From Anthocerotibacter panamensis C109 (GTDB lineage: Bacteria; Cyanobacteriota; Cyanobacteriia; Gloeobacterales; Anthocerotibacteraceae), in the NCBI RefSeq assembly GCF_018389385.1, contig NZ_CP062698.1, positions 2,607,501 to 2,671,500 of the forward strand: DNA of 64,000 bases. The letters are read 5' to 3'. Within the stretch, counting starts at the first letter, position 1; each line of letters starts with the position of its first letter. This document shows positions 24,773 through 33,580 of this stretch, piece by piece. The notes below the pieces were generated by a model. The model was not told where the DNA came from. It worked only from the letters and a program-made list of their open reading frames with translations, and made no database searches. Made by a program: the position numbers and the translations under genes.

Positions 24773-27099
24773 GTCGCTTCTGAGATAGGAAGTGGAAGTA
24801 ATGGAAACATACGTAGCTGATTTCACTTTGTCCATTAAACACTGAAGCGTCGCTTCTGAGATAGGAAGTGGAAGTAATGGAAACTCCGCATAGCGGCTAA
24901 GCCCACCGCCTTTCCCTGATGTCGCTTCTGAGATAGGAAGTGGAAGTAATGGAAACCTACTTTAAGACGAAGAACGTTAAGAATTTCGGTCTTGTCGCTT
25001 CTGAGATAGGAAGTGGAAGTAATGGAAACTCTCGGAACCTTAAATTGAACGGCTTTATCGTAGTCCCAGTCGCTTCTGAGATAGGAAGTGGAAGTAATGG
25101 AAACGTTTGCGGTCTGTGGCGGCAGAAACTAATACACTAATGTCGCTTCTGAGATAGGAAGTGGAAGTAATGGAAACACCGCCTTCCGGCACACCAAACG
25201 ACTCGGTTAGAGATTCGTGTCGCTTCTGAGATAGGAAGTGGAAGTAATGGAAACCCCTGCCACGTGCAAAACTATAAAATCTTTTCTGGTGTCGCTTCTG
25301 AGATAGGAAGTGGAAGTAATGGAAACTAGGTGCAAAAATTACCGCTCAAGACGCTTGAGGAAGTCGCTTCTGAGATAGGAAGTGGAAGTAATGGAAACCG
25401 AGGTTATCCCGGCTGCCACAAGCGGCACAGGGGGTCGCTTCTGAGATAGGAAGTGGAAGTAATGGAAACCGAGGTTATCCCGGCTGCCACAAGCGGCACA
25501 GGGGGTCGCTTCTGAGATAGGAAGTGGAAGTAATGGAAACGGGCTAAAAGGCTGTATCATGGTTATTACCTCTTTGGGGTCGCTTCTGAGATAGGAAGTG
25601 GAAGTAATGGAAACGGGCTAAAAGGCTGTATCATGGTTATTACCTCTTTGGGGTCGCTTCTGAGATAGGAAGTGGAAGTAATGGAAACATCGGCATTGCC
25701 TTGATTATCTAAAACCACTTCCATGTCGCTTCTGAGATAGGAAGTGGAAGTAATGGAAACAGCGCTTATAATCTCGTACCCATCGCTGATGCTAGTGTCG
25801 CTTCTGAGATAGGAAGTGGAAGTAATGGAAACCGAGGTTATCCCGGCTGCCACAAGCGGCACAGGGGGTCGCTTCTGAGATAGGAAGTGGAAGTAATGGA
25901 AATGCTATCTGGGCTTGGGAGCCCGTCAGAGCAGCAAGTCCCGTCGCTTCTGAGATAGGAAGTGGAAGTAATGGAAACCACGCAAAGGCATCGTAGTTTG
26001 ATTGGGGGTAAAAGCTTAAGTCGCTTCTGAGATAGGAAGTGGAAGTAATGGAAACTACAGTTGTTTTAGCCCGCGATGCCCGCAGGTATAAGTAAGTCGC
26101 TTCTGAGATAGGAAGTGGAAGTAATGGAAACACACTCTGGCTTTAGCCCTGTTCTTAGACCCTTTGACCCGTCGTCGCTTCTGAGATAGGAAGTGGAAGT
26201 AATGGAAACGAGCCCACAAATCCAGGCGTTCATGGATTTGCCTTGTGTCGCTTCTGAGATAGGAAGTGGAAGTAATGGAAACTCTAGCCCGTGTAAGGAC
26301 ACGTTTTTGCGGTCAACAACAGCGTCGCTTCTGAGATAGGAAGTGGAAGTAATGGAAACACTAGGAGGGGATCAGCAGGTTTCGCATGATGCGCGACACC
26401 TGGTCGCTTCTGAGATAGGAAGTGGAAGTAATGGAAACTTACCGCGACCATCTTGAAAAAGCGCTAGAACAAGCTTTGTCGCTTCTGAGATAGGAAGTGG
26501 AAGTAATGGAAACTCAAGTTCAAATTTCATTTCTTTTCCCTTAACCGTGTCGCTTCTGAGATAGGAAGTGGAAGTAATGGAAACTGATAGACATCTTTCA
26601 CTTTGATGCTATCACCATGACTGTCGCTTCTGAGATAGGAAGTGGAAGTAATGGAAACTCAAGTTCAAATTTCATTTCTTTTCCCTTAACCGTGTCGCTT
26701 CTGAGATAGGAAGTGGAAGTAATGGAAACATAATGTGCGGGCGATAAAGTTTGACCAAATCTCCATTTTGTCGCTTCTGAGATAGGAAGTGGAAGTAATG
26801 GAAACTAGCAGCTCTAGCAGCCTTCATCCTCAAAAAAGACGGGTCGCTTCTGAGATAGGAAGTGGAAGTAATGGAAACCGGCATCGGCGATCTCGCCTAC
26901 GAAGATCGTTTCGAAGTCGCTTCTGAGGTAGGAAGTGGAAGTAATGGAAACTAATTTGCTTGCAAATCGCTTCCCGCTGTTCAGGAGTGTCGCTTCTGAG
27001 ATAGAGAATGGAAATCCATCGGTAGAGGCGTAACATGTTGCGTTTCTACTGTTTATGCCGGTTGTCACTTTTGGGATAAAGAGTGAAATCAATAGAAAT
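24773..27099 (+). CRISPR. CRISPR array, 32 repeat units of 36 bp
   Basis: The first repeat is 24773-24808: GTCGCTTCTGAGATAGGAAG at the 5' side and TGGAAGTAATGGAAAC at the 3' side. Starts recur every 71-79 bp, giving spacers of 35-43 bp. Units 1-29 are identical except unit 16 (25868), which ends AAAT. Unit 30 (26916) has one A-to-G change. Unit 31 (26989) and unit 32 (27064) are decayed and mark the distal end. Duplicated spacers occur after repeats 9, 10 and 15 (one sequence three times), after 11 and 12, and after 24 and 26. The array lies on the same strand as the type III-B genes that follow. Confidence 0.98.
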
Positions 27100-27145
27100 C
27101 CCAGCCCTGATTCGTCGTTCGCAACAGATGCTTGTAACACTAGCC

Positions 27146-27364
27146 ATGTCTGCGATAAAAAATAGACTTAACAGAAAACAAAACATGAAACAGCAAATGC
27201 CAATAGACCCGAGCGAACAGCGAGAAATTGAGCAACAGATTGAGCATTGGTTCAAGCTTTGGGAAATGATACTCAGTCTCCCTGAAGCGCCCGCAGAGAA
27301 TCAAAGAGCCGTACCGGAGCAATCTGCTGAAGTCAGTAAGGAAGATGTCCATTTGGACGAGTAA
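27146..27364 (+). CDS. Possible small helical protein after the array
   Basis: The open frame begins at a GTG (27083) inside the last decayed repeat. The first ATG, at 27146, gives 72 residues, and another ATG lies at 27185. The product is helical and charged (SEQREIEQQIEHWFKLWEMI, then an acidic tail VSKEDVHLDE). No strong ribosome-binding site is visible, so it may not be expressed. Confidence 0.35.
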   Translation: MSAIKNRLNRKQNMKQQMPIDPSEQREIEQQIEHWFKLWEMILSLPEAPAENQRAVPEQSAEVSKEDVHLDE

Positions 27365-27500
27365 ACCCCCCGACTGATTGGATGAGTAAACCCCAATCTG
27401 AGCGAATCCTTGTAGACGCTTCCCTTAAAGAGCTTCCCCTCCTAGCAAAACAGAAAACCTAAGCCGCTCAAGCACCTTACCCCAAAAAGTTTCTACAAAG

Positions 27501-27620
27501 AAATGCACGTATCTATAAAGAAACACACCTAAAATACAAGCTACACACCTCCGTTTTCTTTCACGCACGTTTGTTTCTTGGTACACACCTCTATTTCTTT
27601 GTACACACCTCTGTTACTTT
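27501..27620. repeat. Six tandem units with an exact 20-bp period
   Basis: Units begin at 27501, 27521, 27541, 27561, 27581 and 27601. The consensus is about NNACACACCT followed by a T-rich CTNTTTCTTT. ACACACCT is exact in units 2, 3, 5 and 6 and altered in units 1 and 4. The 20-bp step equals about two helical turns, as in arrays of protein-binding sites. It lies 110 bp upstream of the gene at 27731. Confidence 0.8.
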
Positions 27621-27730
27621 ATGTGAAATGAAAATAGGCTCAAATTTTTGATAATTCTTTATAAACCACCCCTAGTCAAGCCCAACAAACCCTGATACGT
27701 TAAAGAGCATAAAGTACAAAGGATAAACAT

Positions 27731-28087
27731 ATGGCTTTCAAGAAACGTGGTTCCAAAGACCTAGAAAAAGCTCAAACACGAGCTACCGGACTCGCCTCTA
27801 TAGACCCCGCTCTAGATTTAGGGGATGGCATGACCCTTGCCGCCTATACCGCACTGATTACCGAAATGCGCGGTCAGCTTGAGAAATACAACATCGCCCT
27901 CGCTAACATAGACGAAATTGGGAACACAGTAGATGCGTTAGAAAAACGGCTTGCCGACTACTCCGAACGGATGCTTGCAGGCATCACCCTCAAATATGGT
28001 AAAGACAGCAGCCAATACGAAAAAGCCGGAGGCATCCGCAAAAGTGAGCGCAAACGCCCCGTCCGCAAGCCCAAGACCACACCCTAA
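27731..28087 (+). CDS. Conserved hypothetical cyanobacterial protein
   Basis: The 118-residue protein starts 8 bp after AAAGGAT. It has a basic first segment (AFKKRGSKDLEKAQ), then two helices with heptad character (about 38-92; MRGQLEKYNIALANIDEIGN, VDALEKRLADYSERM), and a strongly basic tail (about 93-118; SERKRPVRKPKTTP). This pattern suggests a small nucleic-acid-associated or dimerising protein. It lies between the CRISPR array and cas10 on the same strand. Whether it takes part in CRISPR function is unknown. Confidence 0.75.
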   Translation: MAFKKRGSKDLEKAQTRATGLASIDPALDLGDGMTLAAYTALITEMRGQLEKYNIALANIDEIGNTVDALEKRLADYSERMLAGITLKYGKDSSQYEKAGGIRKSERKRPVRKPKTTP

Positions 28088-28173
28088 AACCGTCATGCGC
28101 ACGAGATCGCTACCGCTTCGTTTACCTTCCGTGCATAGTTAAAGCAGCTCCCCCCCTCCAGGAATTCTCGTCC

Positions 28174-31100
28174 ATGACCAACGAAGACAACCAAGCCTAC
28201 TACCGCCGTAAGCTTTTTGCCCTGTTGCATGACCCGCAACTGAAGAGTTTGTATAAAAAAAAAGGAGGAAAAGGTCCATGGGAAAAACTAAAAGTTTTAA
28301 ATCAGCACAAGCATATCAAAAAATGGTGGGATGAAAATGGAATTGAGTCTGACACTATTGGGGCAACATCTGACCGGGTATCTATCGCCAAAGAAGATAA
28401 AATTTACTGCAATGCTCTTCAAGAAGATGGCAAAACCAGTTTAGAAATTCGCCATCCGATCAGCGGTCAGTCCCATCGGTTAATATTTGACGGGTTATTA
28501 AACGAGAATGAATTAAAATCTTTTGAAGAAGAAGGGCTTAAAGATATTTTAGAGTCAGAAAATCCTGAAGAAGTATTTTGGTGGTGCTGGCGCTTTTATC
28601 CCGAAAAAGTTGCTCAAGCCATAGGTAACCAACAATCACTTCTGCTTCCTGCCGAAACTCGTATCCCCGATTGCCCAATTCATAGCCACAACAGCACTGT
28701 ATCCGCAATAGCTGGTGCTTTATTTCCAAAAATCTGGAAATCAGGTAAATCCGAATATCCTTACCTACTTATCTTCACCTTTTCCCCCATCCAAGAGTTT
28801 ATAAAATCCTCGCGTAAGTTCCTTGATTTCTGGGCGGGGTCTTACTTATTGCACTACCTGAGCGCCCATCTCTGTTGGTATGTCGCCAAAAACTATGGCC
28901 CCGATGCTGTGATTACCCCCTCGCTTTGGGGACAGGAGATTATTGATGCGTTTATTCGTGAAGATGAAGAACTTGGTTTAAAAGAGTTTTTACCTCCTGC
29001 AAAGCTAGAATCCCTAACTACCGCCGGATTCCCCAATGTCATCACCGTGCTTGTCTCTGGTGAAGTAGAAGCTAAAAAACTAGGCGAAAAACTAACCCAA
29101 AAACTCAATGAAGAATGGAAGACGATTGGTACTAAAGTCCGGGAAGCTATCAAAAAGAACATCATGGCTGTTGTAACCGAGAAGCTCTGGAATGAGCTAG
29201 CACCGGAATTTGGAGGTAACTCACCTGAAAACCCATCCCGGCGCGAATTCTTGGGTTATCAGCAAGGCGGACAGTGGGAATGGAACAAGCTCTGGGATGC
29301 GCAACTCGAAGGCACCTGGGAACACTACTGGACCGCCGTTCCACTCGGTGATCCAAATCAAGATTTAAGTATAAATCGGGAAAAAGAAAACTACTCTAAC
29401 TGGAAAACGTACCAAAATGAAATCGCTCAAGCCCGTACCGAACTCCCCACACCTGCTGAAGAACGTTCCTTTAACATGATCAACGTTGGTACATGGTGGG
29501 GGAGCCTCCAAGGACGCTTAGGCCAACTGATCCAAGCCGTAAAAAACACCCGCAACTGGGAACTCCCCGTCGCCCCCGGTGAACGCTCCACTATCTCCGG
29601 GCAATACAGCGCCGCCCATCCCCGCCATCTCTATAATGAACGTTTCCGCGAAGGCGGCGGACTCCCCGCCCAATCCATGCGCCTTTTTTGGCGCGTCATG
29701 GCAGAAGCATTCCCCGGACTTTTTAACGGTTCAGAGCGGCTCAACTGCATCGAACTGACCAAACGCATGGCCTGGGTCCATGGCGGAGTTGCGGAATCTT
29801 TGGGTGTAAATGTAACCACAGCAACAGGACAGCCTGACTACGAAGCCCTGATCCGTTTCCCAAACCTTAGTTCCATCGCCGCTGCCCGTTTTGCCTACGA
29901 ACATCCAGAAAAAATCAAAGAGTACTGGGAGGTTCTCAACCGCTCAATACACGCTGAGCTTCCTCGCTACCGTGAGAAGTTTGGTTCCCTGACCCGTCGG
30001 CCCTTTCAAGTTCCCAATGTTGACCAAGCGCTAGGCGATTACAACGGAGTCATGTTCTCTAGCAAATGGTTAGCCGATGACCTGGGAGTTGAAGAATCGC
30101 AGACTCTACGCGAGCTAGTTAGTAGTGCGCACAAAGAAGAAGAATCGCAGACTCTACGCGAGCTAGTTAGTAGTGCGCACAAAGAAATAGATATCAAAGA
30201 CTGGAGTCCCGCAGACTGGTGGGTAATCGTGCTCGGTGATGGCGACAGTATGGGTAGTTATGTCAATGGCAGCCGACTGAAAACCTATGAGCATTACCTT
30301 GCTACCGAAACCTGTGAAAAGTTAAGCGACCGGGGTGGAGATTGGGCTGAATTGCTTAACACCAAAAAACGCATGGGGCCCGCTACCCACGTCGGCCTAA
30401 ACCGCGCCCTATTAGACTTCTCCAACCAACTCGTCCCCTACCTCACCGAAGACCGCTTCTGTGGCAGAGTCGTCTATGCCGGGGGCGATGATGTCATGGC
30501 AGTACTCCCCCTTGAAGATACACCGGAATACTTGCTTTCTCTGCGTGCCGCCTGGAGCGGAGCAGAAGATCCAAAGGGTAAATTCAAAGATGAGGGTGGT
30601 TACTGGGAACCCAAATCGGCCCTAAAGGGACTACCCGACCGACCCCTCTTCACCATGGGCAAGGACGCCACCATGAGCTTGGGGATTATCTTCGCTCACA
30701 AGAGCGTGCCCCTGCCCACAGTTCTAGAAAATCTCTGGGAAGCCGAAAAAGAACGCGCCAAAAAATTAGTGGGCGTTGGCAAAGCCACTGACCCCGGCTT
30801 TATTCCCGCCAAAGATGGCCTCTGTTTCCGCGTCATCTACAGCTCCGGCAACACCCTCGAAGCCCTGATGAAAGGCCACCTTTACCAGGATTGGTGGGAA
30901 TTCATGCAATTGGCAGACAGCGAATTCTCCCCCGTCCTCTACCGCCTCTGTGAAGAACTCCCCCTCCGTTGCGTCGTCACAGGCGACCTAAAGTTATTTC
31001 ATAAAGCTAGCGAAGCCATTCTTGAGCGCCGCGAGAAAAAATTGAGCGACGACCTAAAAAATGCACTGCTTGACTGGATCGACAAATGGGAAAAATGGGC

Positions 31101-31263
31101 CTGGGGAGCCTATTGGAAAGATAAGCTTGACAAGCAACCCCTCGGCGTAAAGCCTGAAGACCTCGCCCAACTCCTGCGCTTTAGCGCCTTCTGGCTCGAC
31201 AAAATGGGCAACCTTACCCAATTTGACCCAAAACCCGCTCATGAACAGCAGGAGGGGACATGA
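28174..31263 (+). CDS. cmr2: Type III-B CRISPR Cas10/Cmr2
   Basis: The 1029-residue large subunit of the Cmr complex keeps LFALLHDP near the N-terminus (remnant HD-like site). A long helical region follows with SPIQEFIKSSRKFLDFWAGS, a Cmr2 hallmark. The first palm motif is VLGDGDSMGSYVNG (about 687-700) and the cyclase motif is AGGDDVMA, with GGDD at 770-773. An intact GGDD predicts cyclic oligoadenylate synthesis on target RNA binding. A perfect 48-bp tandem duplication (30091-30138 and 30139-30186) repeats 16 residues before the first palm motif. The stop overlaps cmr3. Confidence 0.95.
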   Translation: MTNEDNQAYYRRKLFALLHDPQLKSLYKKKGGKGPWEKLKVLNQHKHIKKWWDENGIESDTIGATSDRVSIAKEDKIYCNALQEDGKTSLEIRHPISGQSHRLIFDGLLNENELKSFEEEGLKDILESENPEEVFWWCWRFYPEKVAQAIGNQQSLLLPAETRIPDCPIHSHNSTVSAIAGALFPKIWKSGKSEYPYLLIFTFSPIQEFIKSSRKFLDFWAGSYLLHYLSAHLCWYVAKNYGPDAVITPSLWGQEIIDAFIREDEELGLKEFLPPAKLESLTTAGFPNVITVLVSGEVEAKKLGEKLTQKLNEEWKTIGTKVREAIKKNIMAVVTEKLWNELAPEFGGNSPENPSRREFLGYQQGGQWEWNKLWDAQLEGTWEHYWTAVPLGDPNQDLSINREKENYSNWKTYQNEIAQARTELPTPAEERSFNMINVGTWWGSLQGRLGQLIQAVKNTRNWELPVAPGERSTISGQYSAAHPRHLYNERFREGGGLPAQSMRLFWRVMAEAFPGLFNGSERLNCIELTKRMAWVHGGVAESLGVNVTTATGQPDYEALIRFPNLSSIAAARFAYEHPEKIKEYWEVLNRSIHAELPRYREKFGSLTRRPFQVPNVDQALGDYNGVMFSSKWLADDLGVEESQTLRELVSSAHKEEESQTLRELVSSAHKEIDIKDWSPADWWVIVLGDGDSMGSYVNGSRLKTYEHYLATETCEKLSDRGGDWAELLNTKKRMGPATHVGLNRALLDFSNQLVPYLTEDRFCGRVVYAGGDDVMAVLPLEDTPEYLLSLRAAWSGAEDPKGKFKDEGGYWEPKSALKGLPDRPLFTMGKDATMSLGIIFAHKSVPLPTVLENLWEAEKERAKKLVGVGKATDPGFIPAKDGLCFRVIYSSGNTLEALMKGHLYQDWWEFMQLADSEFSPVLYRLCEELPLRCVVTGDLKLFHKASEAILERREKKLSDDLKNALLDWIDKWEKWAWGAYWKDKLDKQPLGVKPEDLAQLLRFSAFWLDKMGNLTQFDPKPAHEQQEGT

Positions 31264-32390
31264 TGCACTGGCACATCGTCGAACCCCTGGATGTCCTGCT
31301 CTTTCGGGAAGCCAAACCCTTCAGCCCCGGAGCCGGTTCCTGGGCCAAAAGCCTCTTCCCGCCCATGCCCATCACCGTCTTCCAGGCATTGCGCTCTGCC
31401 CTAGAGCAATACACCAATACACAGCAGTCCCAACGTCGAGACCTAGAATTCCTTGGTCCCTTCCTGATTAATGGCGAAGACGACCTCTGGCTGCCCACCC
31501 CCAAAGACCTCCTTGCCGTCAAAACTCGTTCTCCCAGCGAAAAAGAAACCCCCAACGATAACCTCAGTGATAAGTCCAACGATTGGGAATTCACCCATCG
31601 TCTGCTCCCCATCCCCGAACAGCACAAGTACGTCTTTGCCGACGACGACCTCCAGGTAATGGTACCGCCCCAGTTAGCCCCCAACGAGTTCATCTGCGGG
31701 CGACCCGAACCTTGGATCAAAGAAGAAGCCCTAGTCAAATACCTCAAGGGCGACACCTTACAAGAGTCTGACGAGTTTTGTGACAATCCCTGGGGTAGTC
31801 AAGTCCTCCCCCACATCCTGATCCAAGACGACAAACGCCAAGTCGCCGAAGAAGCGGGCTACTTCACCGAAGTCGCCGTGCGCATGAAATCCGGCTGGCG
31901 CTTCGCCTGTGCTCTCAGTGTCCGCTTGCCTCAAACCACCGTCCGTCTAGGAGGAGAGGGTCATCGTGCCTTGGTTTATCACGCTCCCTCCTCTGTAACC
32001 GAGGCTTACCAAGCTCTAGGCCCTTTCGAGAAACGCCCTGACACAGCAAAATTCGCGTACCTGCTCACCCCCGCTCTTGCCGAGGTCAGCTCCGGCGTTT
32101 ACAGCGTTTACCCCAACAACTGGAAAGAGCATCTCAGCGGTTGTGTCAGTGACCGAGCTGTTTTGTGGGGAGGAGTCTCCGCCCTACGGCGTAAAGTTGG
32201 CACAGACCAAACTTCCCCACCAGAATTTGCGCTCCTTCCCCAACGAGCCTACGTTCCCGCCGGGACAGTCTACCGCTTCAAAGGAAAAGGGCCACCAAAT
32301 AACCGGCTTTTGCCCGTTCTGGACACCCCCTGGCTCGATACCCTCCGCTCCCTCAACTACGGCAAGTTACTTTGGAGTACTGAAAAATGA
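31260..32390 (+). CDS. cmr3: Type III-B CRISPR RAMP protein Cmr3
   Basis: The 376-residue protein starts inside the cas10 stop (ATGATG). The opening WHIVEPLDVLLFREAKPFSPGA and FPPMPITVFQALRSAL are the Cmr3 N-terminal RAMP signature, and a glycine-rich RLGGEGHRAL loop lies near residue 225. Cmr3 sits beside Cas10 at the foot of the effector and helps hold the crRNA 5' tag. It ends overlapping cmr4 by four bases (ATGA). Confidence 0.93.
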   Translation: MMHWHIVEPLDVLLFREAKPFSPGAGSWAKSLFPPMPITVFQALRSALEQYTNTQQSQRRDLEFLGPFLINGEDDLWLPTPKDLLAVKTRSPSEKETPNDNLSDKSNDWEFTHRLLPIPEQHKYVFADDDLQVMVPPQLAPNEFICGRPEPWIKEEALVKYLKGDTLQESDEFCDNPWGSQVLPHILIQDDKRQVAEEAGYFTEVAVRMKSGWRFACALSVRLPQTTVRLGGEGHRALVYHAPSSVTEAYQALGPFEKRPDTAKFAYLLTPALAEVSSGVYSVYPNNWKEHLSGCVSDRAVLWGGVSALRRKVGTDQTSPPEFALLPQRAYVPAGTVYRFKGKGPPNNRLLPVLDTPWLDTLRSLNYGKLLWSTEK

Positions 32391-33211
32391 ACCTCTGTTA
32401 CTTATACCTCCTCTCCCCCCTTCACACTGGAGGAACTACCCAAGAAGGAAATTTGCTTGGAATTGCCCGTGAAGTTCATACCGATCTACCTTATGTTCCC
32501 TCCAGCACGCTGCGGGGTCGTCTTCGGGCTTCTACACATAAGGAGCAGGTAAAGACCCTTTGGGGAAATGATATTGATGATGTAATCAAAGGAGGAGATA
32601 GTAACCTCACACAAGGAGCCTTGTGGGTAGGAGATGGTGCTATTCTCTGGTTTCCAATACCCTCTTTGAGCCATGGTGTGGTTTGGATTAGCTCACCTTT
32701 CCTGCTTAAGCGATGGTCAAGAATCACCGGTCAAACTCTAGCCATCCCACCAGTAGGGAGCTTCAGTCACCACAATAATAATCAAGCCCTATATTTGAAG
32801 GATGCTATTATCCAGCCGAACCAGTTACACGCTTGGCGGGAATGGCAGAACTTCCGCACTGCTCATCCTGAGGCAACAACTATTGAAAAAGTCCTTATCC
32901 TAAGTGATCAAGACTGCTCAATTCTGATCCAATCCAGCCTTTGGCGACAGGTCAAGGTAAAACTCAGTGATAAAAAAAATGTCGATAAAAAAAATGTCAA
33001 AAACGGATTTAGGTATGAGGAGGCAATACCACCAGAAACTTTGATGTACTTTCCCTGGGGTACCACAGCCGCCACTAAAAATGGAGCCACTCCAAGCGCT
33101 ACAACGCAATTCCAAAAGCTCATAACTGACCATTCAGCGATCCAGATTGGTGGTCAAGAGAGCCTTGGACGTGGATTCTGTTCAGTGAGCCTGGGAGGTA
33201 ACCATGCTTGA
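32387..33211 (+). CDS. cmr4: Type III-B CRISPR RAMP protein Cmr4
   Basis: The 274-residue backbone subunit opens with CYLYLLSPLHTGG, followed by GIAREVHTDLPYVPSSTLRG, the RAMP loop. It ends with the IGGQESLGRGFCSV glycine loop. Cmr4 repeats along the crRNA, and its loop Asp normally cuts the target RNA at 6-nt steps. Here the loop reads QEGNLLGIARE, and the usual Asp is not evident. It overlaps cmr3 and cmr5 by a few bases. Confidence 0.9.
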   Translation: MNLCYLYLLSPLHTGGTTQEGNLLGIAREVHTDLPYVPSSTLRGRLRASTHKEQVKTLWGNDIDDVIKGGDSNLTQGALWVGDGAILWFPIPSLSHGVVWISSPFLLKRWSRITGQTLAIPPVGSFSHHNNNQALYLKDAIIQPNQLHAWREWQNFRTAHPEATTIEKVLILSDQDCSILIQSSLWRQVKVKLSDKKNVDKKNVKNGFRYEEAIPPETLMYFPWGTTAATKNGATPSATTQFQKLITDHSAIQIGGQESLGRGFCSVSLGGNHA

Positions 33212-33572
33212 TCCGCGTAGCATTAGCCGTCCTGTTTACACTGCCCTCAATACCATTGCTACTCAAGCCGCGAATGATCAGGGTCGGCGAGACGAACAAT
33301 ATGGGCAGGCAGTTGAGCTTTACACTTATCTGGCAACTTGGGGTTTGATTCGCCTAAAAGCAGAAGAAAACGCTTTGGGCCAAGAAGGTAAAAAACAGGT
33401 TGTGCAAAGATTTTTCAGTGTGTTGCAGGAAGTCTCCCACACACAGGGCTTGGCCGAAGCAGGAGGAGTTCAGGTTTTGTTAGGCATGAACTCCTCTCAG
33501 TATTTAGGTCTGACTGGCTTAGGTTTACAGGTTGCGCGGGAATTTGCTTTCTGGGCTGGTGCTATTTACTAG
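33204..33572 (+). CDS. cmr5: Type III-B CRISPR small subunit Cmr5
   Basis: The 122-residue all-helical protein matches Cmr5. It has an N-terminal RSISRPVYTALNTIATQA, central YLATWGLIRLKAEE, and near the C-terminus YLGLTGLGLQVAREFAFW. The small subunit stacks along the Cmr4 backbone and contacts target RNA. It begins eight bases inside the end of cmr4 and is followed nine bases later by the fusion gene. Confidence 0.88.
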   Translation: MLDPRSISRPVYTALNTIATQAANDQGRRDEQYGQAVELYTYLATWGLIRLKAEENALGQEGKKQVVQRFFSVLQEVSHTQGLAEAGGVQVLLGMNSSQYLGLTGLGLQVAREFAFWAGAIY

Positions 33573-33580
33573 GAGGTTAT

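Noticed and set aside
24513-24842. 109-residue minus-strand open frame at the array start
   Set aside because: Includes the first repeat and the probable leader; no ribosome-binding site or family.
25339-27036. Several minus-strand open frames with repeated FPLLPLPISEAT and SITSTSYLRSD segments
   Set aside because: These are translations of the CRISPR repeats in other frames, not proteins.
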